In this document: positions 1 through 10,400 of the stretch, one piece after another
How the letters are laid out: each line of letters starts with the position of its first letter
How positions within the stretch are numbered: position 1 is the first letter of the stretch
Assembly: GCA_913054135.1 (NCBI GenBank)
Contig: CAJXJK010000007.1
Coordinates: forward strand, 1 to 64,000
DNA: 64,000 nucleotides
DNA from: an uncultured Flavobacteriales bacterium
GTDB taxonomy: Bacteria; Bacteroidota; Bacteroidia; Flavobacteriales_D; Crocinitomicaceae
Direction of reading: 5' to 3'
The notes under the pieces: generated by a model
Seen by the model: the letters and a program-made list of their open reading frames with translations, nothing else
The model's database searches: none
What the model was told of the DNA's origin: nothing
Position numbers and translations under genes: made by a program

Positions 1-1
1 A

Positions 2-3000
2 TCAGGAGTAAACACATTTGAATGGGTAATTACTAACGGTACATGTCCTCCAAGTGCAGATCAAATTACAATTACTTTAGACCTTTCACCTACAATTGCT
101 GATGCAGGTCCTGACGAAGCTCTTTGTTTAACAAATACTGCTTTAGCTGGTAATTCTCCAGTTGTTGGTACAGGACTTTGGACATTAGTTTCAGGAACTG
201 GAACAATTACAGATCCAACCGATCAGCATACGACAGTTACATCTTTAGGAGTTGGACCGAACGTTTTTGAATGGTCGATAACAAATGGTACTTGTCCTCC
301 CTCTGCAGATCAGGTGACGATAACCGTTTTAGTTGATACAGACTTTGATTTGATTTGTGATATTGATGATGAAGATGATGACAATGATGGTATTCCTGAT
401 ATTGATGAATTTGTAGGAGATTCTGATCTAGATGGAACTCCTGATAGCCTAGATCTTGATTCTGATAATGATGGAATTCCTGATATTATTGAAGCAGGTG
501 GAATTGACACTGACGGAGATGGAGAAATTGATTACCCTACTGCAGGTGACCCAACTTCAATGAATGACACTGATGGAGATGGAATGGATGATTCTGTTGA
601 TACAGATGACGGAGGTACACCATTGCCATTGACTGATACAGATGGAGATGGGGTAAATGATATGACCGACCTTGATTCAGATAATGATGGTACGCCTGAC
701 GCAATCGAAGCAGGTGGTTCAGATGTTGACGGTGATGGTTACTTAGATGGTTTTGTAGATGTTGATACTGATGGCTTTAATGATGTTGCAGATGCAAATG
801 ACAATACTATTCCAGGTATTGCTGATGGAGGAACTCCATTACCTAATCTTGATACCGATAATGACGGATTAAAGAACATGCATGATTTGGATTCTGATAA
901 TGACGGAATTGCAGATGTGATTGAAAACGGTGGAGCTGATGCAGATGGTGATGGACTATTAGATTCATATTCTGATGTTGATGGAGATGGATATAGTGAT
1001 GTAGCCGATTCAGATGACAATACCGTAATGGGTCCAAATGACGGAGGAACTCCTCTGCCAAACAGTGACTTTGATATGGATGGATTCTTGAATGCTCAAG
1101 ATGTTGATTCAGATAATGATGGAATTACAGATGCAACTGAAGCGGGTGGTTTAGATGTTGATGGAGATGGAATCTTAGATGGCTTTGCTGATATTGATGG
1201 AGACGGATTCTCTGATCTAGTTGATACAGATGACAACACTTTAGTTGGTGCTGGTGACGGAGGTACGTCATTAGAAGTTCCGAACTCAGATGCTTCTCAG
1301 GGTGATGATTATTTAGATATCGATTCAGATAATGATGGAATTCAAGATAACGTTGAAGCACAATTATCGGCGGTTTATTTTGTACCAACAGGTCTAGATT
1401 CTGATAATGATGGATTAGATGATGAGTATGACCCAGATAATACGGCTAATATCTTAGTTCCAATAGATACTGATCTTGATGGAATTCCAGATATGCATGA
1501 CTTGGACTCTGACTTAGATGGTGTTTCAGATATAATAGAAGGACATGATTTAAATGGTAATGGAACTATTGATGGATCTGAAAGCGGACCTTTAAGCTCA
1601 GATACAGATGGTGATGGTTTAGATGATGGATTCGATACGGTAATACTATCAGCTGCAACAGCAGGTACAAATGCAGCTAATGGGTCAATTGATCCTTTAT
1701 TAGATGGGATTTTTGCTGATGCCGATAATCCTGGAACTGGTGATCTTGATTGGAGAGAGGTAGATCATGATGGAGATGGAATTTTAGATTTTGTTGATTT
1801 AGATGATGATAATGACGGAATTCCAGACACTGTAGAAGATCTTGATCTTGATATGGATGGAAATCCATACACAAATTTAACTCAGTCAGATAGTGATGGT
1901 ATTGCCGATATCTGGGATATTGATTCTGATAATGACGGTATAGCTGATATTATCGAAGCTGCTGGCATTGATACTAACAGTGATGGACTCGTAGATGATA
2001 TCAATGTTGACTCTACTCTTACTAACGATACCGATAATGATGGTTTAGACGATTTTTACGATTCAGATAACGGTGGAATTGACATTCTAAATCCAGATAC
2101 AGATTTGGATGGGAAAAGAAATTTCCAAGATGAAGACTCAGATAATGATGGAATCTATGATGTTGTTGAAGATGGAGGTACTGATCTTGACAATGATGGA
2201 GAAATTGACTCTTGGGGAGATCATGACGGAGATTTAATCCCAGATTATGCTGATGCAGATTTTACAACAGGCTTAGATGATGACAATGATGGTATTGACG
2301 ATTCTGTTGATGGTGATTTTGTTGGCGGAGGAGATATTGATGGAGATGGTATTGAAGATGCATCTGATGAAGACGCGAATGGAGATGGTTGGGATGATAA
2401 CTTATTCACTTTAGGTGATGAGGATACAGATTCTCAAGGCATTCCAGATTACCTAGACCTTGATTCAGATAATGATGGAACTCCAGATATTATTGAAGAT
2501 GGAGGAGTAGATGATAATGATGATGGAGTGATTGATGACTTTATTGACATTGATGGTGATGGAGCTGATGATGATGACATGACTGATGGAATCTTAGATA
2601 CAGACGGAGATGGAGTTCCTAATCATGAAGATCTTGATTCTGACAATGATAGAATGACAGATACTTACGAAACTGCGAAGCCAGATGTTGATCAAGATGG
2701 AATCATTGATGACTTTACAGATTTAAATGGTGACGGATGGCATGATGATGAGGTCACTGATTTAGCCGATTTTGATAATGATGGCATTCCTGATTATATC
2801 GATTTTGATACTGATGGTGATGGAATCCCAGATGTAATTGAAGCTGGTGGAGATGATGTTGATGGAGACGGAATGATTGATGACTTCACTGATACTGATG
2901 GAAATGGATTAGATGATGGCGGAGCAGTTACACCTGTTGATACTGATGGTGATGGCGTTCTTGATATAATGGATGGTGATTCTGACAATGATGGAGTTCC

Positions 3001-3484
3001 AGATTGGCAAGAAAATGATACCGATTCAGACGGTCAAGGTCCTGATGATACAGATGGAGATGGTATTCTTGATTATGTTGATTTAGATGACGACGAAGAT
3101 GGCACTCTAACTGCTGATGAGCTAGATGAAGATGGAGATATGGTTTATGACGATTGTAATGATGATGGACTTCCTGATTACTTAGATCCTTCGCCTTGTC
3201 AACTTGAGATTCCTGAAGGTTTCTCACCAAATGATGATGGTGTAAATGACTTCTTTGTGATTAACGGAATCCTTGCTTACCCTGAAGCTTCAATGACGAT
3301 CTTCAACAGATGGGGAAATAAAGTTTACGAGACTACCAACGGATATGCAAATGATTGGGACGGAAACAATCAATTCGGAATGACAACTTCATCTCGAGAG
3401 CTACCGGTTGGAACGTATTTCTACGTTCTTGATCCAGGAGACGGAACAGGAGTGATTAAAGGTTATGTATATCTGAATAAATAA
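2..3484 (+). CDS. Giant acidic TSP3-repeat surface protein with T9SS type B sorting domain (5'-partial)
   Basis: The frame is open from base 2 with no stop, so the protein begins outside the window; a GTG at 314 is internal, not the start. The first ~110 visible residues are Ig-like modules of about 85 residues ending FEW-x-ITNGTCPPSADQ. From about 335 to 3189 the protein is almost entirely calcium-binding thrombospondin type 3 repeats (DSDNDG, DxDGDG), arranged in ~75-residue super-repeats containing IEAGG. The last ~90 residues (GFSPNDDGVND, FNRWGNKVYE, NDWDG, YFYVLD) are a CHU_C/gliding-motility domain, the type B T9SS sorting signal. Such proteins are exported by T9SS and displayed on or shed from the surface; type B cargo often needs a PorP/SprF partner, which is the next gene. 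Adhesin function is inferred. The extreme Asp content suggests a Ca-dependent rigid stalk. Confidence 0.9.
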   Translation, partial: SGVNTFEWVITNGTCPPSADQITITLDLSPTIADAGPDEALCLTNTALAGNSPVVGTGLWTLVSGTGTITDPTDQHTTVTSLGVGPNVFEWSITNGTCPPSADQVTITVLVDTDFDLICDIDDEDDDNDGIPDIDEFVGDSDLDGTPDSLDLDSDNDGIPDIIEAGGIDTDGDGEIDYPTAGDPTSMNDTDGDGMDDSVDTDDGGTPLPLTDTDGDGVNDMTDLDSDNDGTPDAIEAGGSDVDGDGYLDGFVDVDTDGFNDVADANDNTIPGIADGGTPLPNLDTDNDGLKNMHDLDSDNDGIADVIENGGADADGDGLLDSYSDVDGDGYSDVADSDDNTVMGPNDGGTPLPNSDFDMDGFLNAQDVDSDNDGITDATEAGGLDVDGDGILDGFADIDGDGFSDLVDTDDNTLVGAGDGGTSLEVPNSDASQGDDYLDIDSDNDGIQDNVEAQLSAVYFVPTGLDSDNDGLDDEYDPDNTANILVPIDTDLDGIPDMHDLDSDLDGVSDIIEGHDLNGNGTIDGSESGPLSSDTDGDGLDDGFDTVILSAATAGTNAANGSIDPLLDGIFADADNPGTGDLDWREVDHDGDGILDFVDLDDDNDGIPDTVEDLDLDMDGNPYTNLTQSDSDGIADIWDIDSDNDGIADIIEAAGIDTNSDGLVDDINVDSTLTNDTDNDGLDDFYDSDNGGIDILNPDTDLDGKRNFQDEDSDNDGIYDVVEDGGTDLDNDGEIDSWGDHDGDLIPDYADADFTTGLDDDNDGIDDSVDGDFVGGGDIDGDGIEDASDEDANGDGWDDNLFTLGDEDTDSQGIPDYLDLDSDNDGTPDIIEDGGVDDNDDGVIDDFIDIDGDGADDDDMTDGILDTDGDGVPNHEDLDSDNDRMTDTYETAKPDVDQDGIIDDFTDLNGDGWHDDEVTDLADFDNDGIPDYIDFDTDGDGIPDVIEAGGDDVDGDGMIDDFTDTDGNGLDDGGAVTPVDTDGDGVLDIMDGDSDNDGVPDWQENDTDSDGQGPDDTDGDGILDYVDLDDDEDGTLTADELDEDGDMVYDDCNDDGLPDYLDPSPCQLEIPEGFSPNDDGVNDFFVINGILAYPEASMTIFNRWGNKVYETTNGYANDWDGNNQFGMTTSSRELPVGTYFYVLDPGDGTGVIKGYVYLNK
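335..3189 (+). repeat. Thrombospondin type 3 (DxDxDG) repeat tract
   Basis: An in-frame coding repeat within the surface protein. More than thirty Asp-rich DxDxDG motifs recur, organised into roughly a dozen longer units of the form DSDNDGxxDxIExGG, then DxDGDG, then D-rich linkers. Copies differ at many codon positions, so the DNA repeat is degenerate rather than recently amplified. The bias produces long false open frames on the opposite strand. Confidence 0.85.
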
Positions 3485-3522
3485 GAATTTGAGATCTAGC
3501 AGGATCAACAAAAATAGATAGT

Positions 3523-4452
3523 ATGAAAAATTTATTATTAATAGTAGCAGTAATTGTATCAAGTGTGGGAGCCAACGCCCAACAAGATGCCATGTTTACG
3601 CATTACTCGTTTAACACCTTAGGTGTGAACCCTGCCTATGCGGGGTCAAGAGATGCATTAACAGTATTGGCACTTCACAGAAGCCAATGGGTGTCATTCC
3701 CTGGTGCGCCAATAACGCAAACAGTTACGGCTCATATGCCTATTGCCAATGATAAAATGGGAGTTGGATTATCAATGATGCATGACAAGATTGGACCCAC
3801 TAGAAATATGGGGTTCTTTGCTGATTTTGCCTACCGTTTGCAAGTAGGAGAGAAAGGTAAACTAGCTTTCGGAATAAAAGCAGGTTCTAGCTTTTTGTCA
3901 AATGATCTTGCCTCAATTTCAACAACTGACGGTGGCGACAATAGTTTTGCTCAGAGCATCACGAGTCAGTTTTTACCAAACTTTGGTGCTGGAGTTTATT
4001 ACCAATTACCACGATTTTATGTGGGTTTATCTACTCCAAGATTATTAGAGAACGACTATGCTTCAAATACAACAGCAGGTTCTGTTGCTTCTGAATCAAG
4101 ACACTACTTCTTGATAGCAGGAGGGATCTTTGATTTATCTAAGGATGCAAAAATTCAATTAAAACCAACCACCTTTTTCAAGGTGACAGCAGGTGCTCCA
4201 ATTGAAGTTGATATAACTGCTTTGCTTTATTTCAATCAAAAGTTTTGGGCGGGTCCAATGTTTAGAACAGGTGATGCTGTTGGAGTGTTAGCAGGTTTAA
4301 ATATTACAACACAGTTTGCCTTAGGATATTCATTTGATTGGTCATATGGAAATGCAACAGGGAAATATAATGCAGGTTCTCATGAGCTTATGTTGAGATA
4401 TGACTTTGTATTTAGAGACAAGAAAGATGTCATTTCACCAAGATATTTTTAA
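3523..4452 (+). CDS. PorP/SprF family T9SS outer-membrane protein
   Basis: A 309-residue outer-membrane beta-barrel-type protein with a signal peptide ending ANAQ. The N-terminal pattern of the PorP/SprF family is clear: MFTHYSFNTLGVNPAYAGSR, then HRSQWVSFPGAP and a conserved GVGLSMMHDKIG stretch. Family members serve T9SS: SprF of Flavobacterium johnsoniae is needed for secretion of the adhesin SprB, and PorP of Porphyromonas gingivalis belongs to the periplasmic/outer-membrane ring complex. The gene lies 38 bases after a type B cargo gene and is followed by a PorE-like gene, so a dedicated export/anchoring role for that cargo is likely. A second, diverged copy is at 22175-23089. Confidence 0.9.
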   Translation: MKNLLLIVAVIVSSVGANAQQDAMFTHYSFNTLGVNPAYAGSRDALTVLALHRSQWVSFPGAPITQTVTAHMPIANDKMGVGLSMMHDKIGPTRNMGFFADFAYRLQVGEKGKLAFGIKAGSSFLSNDLASISTTDGGDNSFAQSITSQFLPNFGAGVYYQLPRFYVGLSTPRLLENDYASNTTAGSVASESRHYFLIAGGIFDLSKDAKIQLKPTTFFKVTAGAPIEVDITALLYFNQKFWAGPMFRTGDAVGVLAGLNITTQFALGYSFDWSYGNATGKYNAGSHELMLRYDFVFRDKKDVISPRYF

Positions 4453-4477
4453 GAAGATTTTACCTAAAGAAATTAAG

Positions 4478-6733
4478 ATGAAGAAATCGATATTAATAAT
4501 TCCAGCCATTCTGCTTGGGTCTCTTTCTCTAGCTCAAGAGATTACAGGTAAAGAGAAAAAAGCTATTGCAGACTATGATGGTTTTTCATATGGTAAGTCT
4601 ATTGAGAAATATGAAGAGATAGTTGCTACCACTGTAGATCAAAAGAGAATGTTGGCCAATAGCTATTGGAGAACTAATGAACTGTTGCAAGCTGAAGAGG
4701 CTTATGCTGAGATTGTGACAACAGAAGGTCATACAGCAGATGATTTATACAGCTATGCATCTATTCTAAGAGAAGTTAAGAACTACGAAAAGTCAGATGA
4801 ATGGATGACGAAGTTTTCAGAAATGAATGTTTCTGACTCTAGAGGTAAAAAGTATGTTGCAAAGCCGGGTTCTCATGAGTCTCTTAAAAAAGATAGAGGT
4901 CAATTTATGGTCAAAAACTTGGACATAAATTCTGAACAACAAGATTTCGGAGCAACTTACTACAAAAGCCAGGTTGTTTTCACATCTTCAAGACAGGGAA
5001 CCAAGTCTATTCTCAGAAGATATAATAGAAACGGTTTAGCCTTCTTAGATACTTACGTTGGGGATATTTCTGCCCATGGTATCGAGAATCTACAATACTT
5101 TAATAACAAGATGAATAAGAAATTTCATGAAGGTCCGGTAGCATTTAATAAGGCCGGAGACATGATGATATTTACATCTAATAATTATAAAGAAAAGGCA
5201 GCAGATGGTGTGAGTAGATTAATGTTGTTCTCATCTAAATTTGTTGAAGATAAATGGGCAGAGCCAGTTGCTTTGCCGTTTAACTCGCCTGATTATTCAG
5301 TTGGGCATGCGTCAATAAGTCAAGACGGAAAAACACTTTATTTCGCTTCTAACATGCCAGGAGGAAAAGGAGGTACGGATATTTACAAAGCACCAATTAA
5401 TAGTGACGGTTCTTTTGGAGAAGCTGTCAATATGGGAGATAAGGTGAACACTGAAGGAAACGAAATGTTCCCATTTATCCATCCTGATAACGAGATCTTA
5501 TTCTTTTCTTCAAATGGACATGTAGGTCTTGGAGGATTAGATGTTATCGTAGCTCAAATCAAAGAAGACAAGTCTATTGGGAAAGTAATGAATGCCGGAG
5601 CTCCTCTTAATTCTAACAGGGATGATTTCTCATTTGTTTTAGGACTTGATGGTAAACAAGGTTATTTTTCATCTAATCGTGATGACGGAAAAGGTGATGA
5701 CGATATCTATTCTCTTGAACTATTGAAAGAGTTCAGTTTCGGAAAAACTATCAAAGGTGTCACAAAAGATAAAGATGGAAACGTACTTGCTGGAGTAGAA
5801 GTTAAATTACTTGATGCGGCAGGAGAAGAGGTTGAAACCGTTACTACAGGAGACAATGGTGAATATTCATTTATGGTTCCTGGAGACAAAGAATGGTCGC
5901 TTGGTGGTGAGAAAGAGGAGTACTTTGCTGGAAATACAACAGTTTCAACAGCTACGGATGACGACGAAGTAGTTGCTCAACTTTCTTTAGAAAAGGATCC
6001 TGGATTATCACTTTATGCTATAATTACTGATAAGGAAACTAAGGCTCCAATTGATAGCGTGCACATCAAGCTTACGGACAATATGACTGGCATCACAGAA
6101 GAGTTCTGGACACCTAGTACAGGTGACTTTTTAAAGCCTTTAAAAGAAAAGAAGATAAAAGATAGAGGATCATATAATCTTGCAATGGATGCAAATGGAT
6201 ATGTTGGTAAAACAGTTACCTACAACACGGAGTTTGATAAAGAAGGGAAGTTTGAAATTCACTCTGCCTTAGATTTGTCATTAGACCCGATTACTGTCGG
6301 AGTTGATTTATCAAAGATTATTGATATTGAACCTATCTATTTTGATATGAGCAAATACAATATTAGAGCTGATGCGGCCCTTGAGCTCGACAAAATCGTA
6401 AAGGTTATGAATGAGAATCCTACCATGGAGATTGAGCTAGGTTCTCATACAGATTCAAGAGGATCAGACGAAGCTAATCTTTCACTATCAGATAAAAGAG
6501 CGAAAGCTTCTGCTCAATATGTAAAAGAGAGAATCACGAATCCTGACAGAATAAAAGGAAAAGGATATGGTGAGTCAACACCAACAACGATAGATTTATC
6601 TGCCGAAGGTGGAGCCGCAGATTTCAAACTTGTGGAATCATATATCACACCTTTTAAAAGAAAGAACAGAAAGAAATATGACGAATTACATCAAATGAAT
6701 AGACGTACAGAGTTTATTGTTTTGAAGATGTAA
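4478..6733 (+). CDS. PorE-like lipid-free OmpA/PD40 propeller protein
   Basis: A 751-residue exported protein. I place the start at ATG 4478 because it gives a clean signal peptide (MKKSILIIPAILLGSLSLAQ); the frame is open upstream to 4400, but that part overlaps the PorP gene. Order of parts: TPR-like helices (~25-130), a PD40/WD40-like propeller (~150-430; repeats such as DGKTLYFASNMPGGKGGTDIY), a carboxypeptidase-regulatory-like beta domain (~430-515), a second beta region, and a C-terminal OmpA peptidoglycan-binding domain (~600-751; SHTDSRGSDEANLSLSDKRA). TPR-propeller-CRD-OmpA is the architecture described for PorE of Porphyromonas, which tethers the T9SS ring complex to peptidoglycan. 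A ~25-residue insertion precedes the final NRRTEF motif. The gene ends in a strong terminator. Confidence 0.85.
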   Translation: MKKSILIIPAILLGSLSLAQEITGKEKKAIADYDGFSYGKSIEKYEEIVATTVDQKRMLANSYWRTNELLQAEEAYAEIVTTEGHTADDLYSYASILREVKNYEKSDEWMTKFSEMNVSDSRGKKYVAKPGSHESLKKDRGQFMVKNLDINSEQQDFGATYYKSQVVFTSSRQGTKSILRRYNRNGLAFLDTYVGDISAHGIENLQYFNNKMNKKFHEGPVAFNKAGDMMIFTSNNYKEKAADGVSRLMLFSSKFVEDKWAEPVALPFNSPDYSVGHASISQDGKTLYFASNMPGGKGGTDIYKAPINSDGSFGEAVNMGDKVNTEGNEMFPFIHPDNEILFFSSNGHVGLGGLDVIVAQIKEDKSIGKVMNAGAPLNSNRDDFSFVLGLDGKQGYFSSNRDDGKGDDDIYSLELLKEFSFGKTIKGVTKDKDGNVLAGVEVKLLDAAGEEVETVTTGDNGEYSFMVPGDKEWSLGGEKEEYFAGNTTVSTATDDDEVVAQLSLEKDPGLSLYAIITDKETKAPIDSVHIKLTDNMTGITEEFWTPSTGDFLKPLKEKKIKDRGSYNLAMDANGYVGKTVTYNTEFDKEGKFEIHSALDLSLDPITVGVDLSKIIDIEPIYFDMSKYNIRADAALELDKIVKVMNENPTMEIELGSHTDSRGSDEANLSLSDKRAKASAQYVKERITNPDRIKGKGYGESTPTTIDLSAEGGAADFKLVESYITPFKRKNRKKYDELHQMNRRTEFIVLKM

Positions 6734-6756
6734 TATTGAGCTCGATTAAAGATTTT

Positions 6757-6796
6757 AAATTGCCCTTTTGAAGCTTTCAAAAGGGCAATTTTTTTG
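6757..6796 (+). terminator. Rho-independent terminator of the first T9SS cassette
   Basis: A perfect inverted repeat (stem 6757-6772 with 6776-6791, three-base loop GCT) is followed by a run of T. It begins 24 bases after the stop codon of the PorE-like gene and closes the plus-strand cassette. Confidence 0.92.
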
Positions 6797-7111
6797 TTCA
6801 TATGCGGGAACCACGCTTTATGTTCGTCACTTATTCTTTGAATTAATCACTTATTCCCAAATCATTTCACTTATAAACTCAACATTTTTTAATGAAAAAC
6901 AGGCCGTATCTTTAATGTGTAGAAAGCAATTAATACAATCGTTAAAGGCCTTGTACACTACGTATTAAAACTCTAGATGGAAATTGAAAAACTCCATCTC
7001 AAAAAAATTCCGAAGCCGAAAAGCTGAGGTGAAGATTGGGCAAAAGGGTGGTCGACGAATCAATAGATGAATTGGCCACTACTTTGCAGCTTAATCACAT
7101 AAATTTTATTG
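6797..7111. other. Intergenic stretch without a convincing gene
   Basis: About 315 bases between two terminators. It contains a 7-bp inverted repeat (6975-6981 with 6993-6999), a 16-codon open frame from ATG 6977 to TGA 7027, and a purine-rich GAGGTGA at 7026-7032. An open frame at 6768-6968 starts inside the terminator and has no visible family features. Because a terminator follows at 7112-7141, a short transcript (small RNA or leader peptide) is possible, but nothing matches an RNA family I recognise. Confidence 0.35.
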
Positions 7112-7141
7112 AACGTCCTTCATTATGGGGGACGTTTTTTT
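7112..7141 (+). terminator. Intrinsic terminator upstream of the small 7159 gene
   Basis: Stem AACGTCC (7112-7118) pairs with GGACGTT (7130-7136) around an 11-base loop and runs into seven T. It falls inside the longest possible reading of the next gene, which argues that the gene starts downstream at 7159 and that a separate transcript ends here. Confidence 0.65.
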
Positions 7142-7158
7142 ATTCCCATATTTACTTC

Positions 7159-7440
7159 ATGAAATTTTTGGTCAAAGAACATAAATCAATTGTGAGACTC
7201 TTTGATGAATTAAGCATTCCATCTACAGATTATTCATTCAGAAAAAAAGGTGGCCAATTGTTTATTGACATGAAGGGCAAAGATGATTCTTTCTGCTTTT
7301 ACAGAAAAAAGGAATCTGCATTAAACAAGCAACTTCAATTCGAAGATAAAATCACTTACCATCTAGGACGAAAGAAAGACATTCAGTTTGATAAGTGGGA
7401 AGATGTGTTGACTGAACTGAAAGCTTGGATGCAGACATAA
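7159..7440 (+). CDS. Small hypothetical protein
   Basis: I do not recognise this 93-residue protein. It starts MKFLVKEHKS and ends ELKAWMQT, is basic and aromatic, has no cysteine pairs and no membrane segment, and is predicted cytoplasmic. The frame is open back to 7033 and could start at TTG 7036 behind GAGGTGA (134 residues), but that extension would be read through a strong terminator-like hairpin, so I prefer ATG 7159. A bidirectional terminator follows immediately. Its reality as a gene rests on frame length, ordinary codon use and the terminator placed at its stop codon. Confidence 0.55.
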   Translation: MKFLVKEHKSIVRLFDELSIPSTDYSFRKKGGQLFIDMKGKDDSFCFYRKKESALNKQLQFEDKITYHLGRKKDIQFDKWEDVLTELKAWMQT

Positions 7441-7441
7441 A

Positions 7442-7472
7442 AAAAAGCCGTCCTCATTGAGAACGGCTTTTT
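7442..7472. terminator. Bidirectional terminator between convergent genes
   Basis: Stem AAAAGCCGT (7443-7451) pairs with ACGGCTTTT (7463-7471). T-runs lie on both sides, so it can serve the plus-strand small gene and the minus-strand protease gene that converge here. Confidence 0.85.
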
Positions 7473-7488
7473 GTAATACAATGATTCT

Positions 7489-10400
7489 TTACTTTCTATT
7501 AACAATCTTTTTGGTGGTTTCGAAATCACCTGAAGTTAGTTTTACGAAATAAGTTCCATCAGCTTTGTCTGTAAGGTCAAAGCTAAATAGAGATTGACCT
7601 TCATATTGATCGTCAAATACTAATCGGCCTGTTACATCTAATATTTGAACTTGCACAGCATCCTCAAAATTCAATAATTGAACATTGAAAACTCCGTTTG
7701 AAGGATTTGGATAAATAGTAAATGTAAATCCGTTTTCAAGTAATCCTAGCTGAGAATCAACAAAAATATCAGCTCTTTGGAAGGTACATCCATTGGCATC
7801 AGTAATGGTCACCGTGTAGTTCCCTGATTCTAATCCAGAAATATCTTCGTCTGTTGAACTAAAGCTGTTAGGCCCTGACCATGAATAAGTATAAGGAGCA
7901 GTTCCGCCAGAAACTGTAAGGTTAATTTCTCCATCATTACCCATCACTTCATCTGTTACATTTTCTGTAGTCGAAAGTACCGCAGGTTCACCAACAGTTC
8001 CACTAACTTGTCCTGTGCACCCATTGTCATCAGTGATGTCAATTGTGTAAGGTCCTGGAGCGAGAGCTGTAAAAGTATCTGACCCTTGATCTCCTGAACC
8101 AATGTCATACATGAAAGGTGCAGTTCCGTTTGTGGTGTTTACTTGAATTGAACCGTCACTATCTCCGTTACAACTTACATCTGTGATAGAAGTTGTTGCA
8201 GTTACCCCAGTTCCAGTGCCAATTGTAACACTGTTACATCCAACCTGACATCCATTATCATCTTGTAAGAAAATGTCATAGGTGTTAGCGGCAAGACCAC
8301 TAAATGTGCCTGTTGGTTGAAAAGTGGTAGCACAATCGTTACTATATCCGTAAGGTGAAGTTCCACCTGCAGCAATTATTTCAATTGAACCGTCCATTGA
8401 ACCTGGGCAAGTTTCATCAATTAAATTAGAGTTCATTGTCAACTCTGTTGGCTCATTGATTACTACATCAATTGAGTTTGAGCAAGCAGAATTATCGATA
8501 ATAGTTACAGTATAGATTCCTCCGGCTAAGCCGTTAAAAGTTCCAGTAGGTTGAGGACCTGATCCTATATCAAATGTGAATGGTGCGTCTCCGCCAGCCA
8601 TTGAAACAGTTAATGATCCATTTGTATCACCAAAGCAAGACAAGTCAACCGAAGTACTACTTGCAGTTCCTGAACAAGGAGAAACAACACAGAAATTGTT
8701 TATTTCTTGGTCACCAAAATCAGAGTCTGTTGCAATCATTGTTGCCAATGTTGCTCCTGTACCATCTTGAGTGATAGAGTAATCTCCATCAATTGAGCAG
8801 TTGTTGTATTGAGCACCTGCTAGTCCATCACCATAGCTATCGTCTATGATGAAATCATAACATCCGGGGTCTAAACAAGTAGTCACTGAAATCAATTCTC
8901 CTCCAGCATTATTCACATAAGGACCGCCACTTAACATGACGTTTGATCCACCATCTTGAATTTCCCAAGTGATTTCATCTCCATAACAATCCATGTTTAT
9001 TTCAAGAGTTACACTTTGCCCGTTTGACATAGTTGAGAATGCACCAGATGAGGCATCATTCCCTGGGTTAGAATCTGCATTTCCGTTAGGTAAATCAGTT
9101 GATGCGTTAAAAGTGTGTGAACCAGACCCAACAGTTTGTGCCGAAAGTGTTACGTTTTCAGTTGCACCTGCAGCTAAAGTTCCTGTCCAATTAAATACCT
9201 GATTTGGTCCTGCGTCTACATCATAATTGATGGTAACAGAAGTTAAATCATTTGTTCCTTCATTTTTCAATGTTACTTCTGGTGTGAAAGTACCAGAACA
9301 AAGAAGACCAGTTGGATTGACAACTGCAGTAATTGCGGCATCATCTGGTAAAGATGGGGTGTTCGGATCCCATCCATCATTTGTGAGTGCTGTACCGCAT
9401 GAAGAAGGAGATAAGTATGTCGTCATTCCTAATGGATAAGAAACTCCTAATCTTCCGTAATAATCCAATTGGTTGTTATCATTGGTTCCTGAGCATGCTG
9501 CCGCACCTCCGTATAATTGTCCTATAATTCTACCATTTTGATCAAAAAGTGGTGATCCAGATGAACCTGGTTCTGTAACTCCTTGATCCCAATCATCAAT
9601 CATCCAAACTTGTGCGGCTGGTCCTCCAGCTGAAGTGTGATAAGGTGATTGATCTTCTCTACAAATTTTCTTTAAATCTCCAGATGGATGGTGGATTCCT
9701 GTGGCTTGAGTTACTGTTTCAGCATCTGAGGCATCCCATCCTGCGAAAAAACAGTTCCAGTTTTGCGCATCAGATACAGTCATATTATCAATCTCTAATA
9801 GGGCATGGTCTGCTTGAGTTCCACTTACTAAAGTAGTCGCTCCGTTTGCAGTTTGATCGTAAGGAGGTCCTGGATCTACAGAGTTTGCGGTAGTAGCGCA
9901 TGACTCATTTCCTACAGGAGATTCCCAGTTAAATCTGAATGCCCAGTTTCCTGTTCCTCCACCCAGACAGTGATTAGCTGTTAAAAAATATGCTGTTCCA
10001 TCATCACATGAGTTGTTAATTAATGCTCCAGTACAAATACCAGATCCACCAACAACAATCATTGCAACCGATCTAATTTGATCATCCCATCCATTACCTA
10101 ATGGACAGTTAACATCAATGTTACAATCACCTGATTGGTTCAAAGCTTTCGCCAAATCTTTTTGAATTGGGTCTAAACTTCTGTAGCCATGAATCACATT
10201 AGAAATTGTGAATGTTCCCTGGTTTATAACATCTGCCGGTTCTACATACTCAACAATAATCTTATCGCCGTGAACTAATTCAGTACCTAATTCTCCGTCA
10301 GATCTATTGTTTCTATTTGTATATGCTCCAACACGGTTAGTTTGTTGTTCATCATACAAATAAAGATATGCACCTTTTGGCAAGTTGTAATCTTCAAATA

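Noticed and set aside
335-3189. Dense short repeats that could suggest CRISPR or simple-sequence DNA
   Set aside because: Repeats are coding and degenerate with no constant spacer length; they encode thrombospondin type 3 motifs.
739-3230. Long open frames on the minus strand across the TSP3 gene (for example 739-1020, 1125-1388, 2928-3230)
   Set aside because: They are low-complexity Ser/Pro- or His/Leu/Gln-rich mirror images of the Asp-rich repeat codons. They have no start context, no domain and no place in an operon.
6768-6968. A 66-codon open frame on the plus strand after the first cassette
   Set aside because: It begins within the terminator hairpin, has an unlikely composition and overlaps no recognisable family. 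I treat the region as non-coding.
8576-9836. Plus-strand open frames opposite the protease gene
   Set aside because: They mirror the repeat and catalytic coding sequence of the protease, which has a full catalytic triad, signal peptide and sorting domain.
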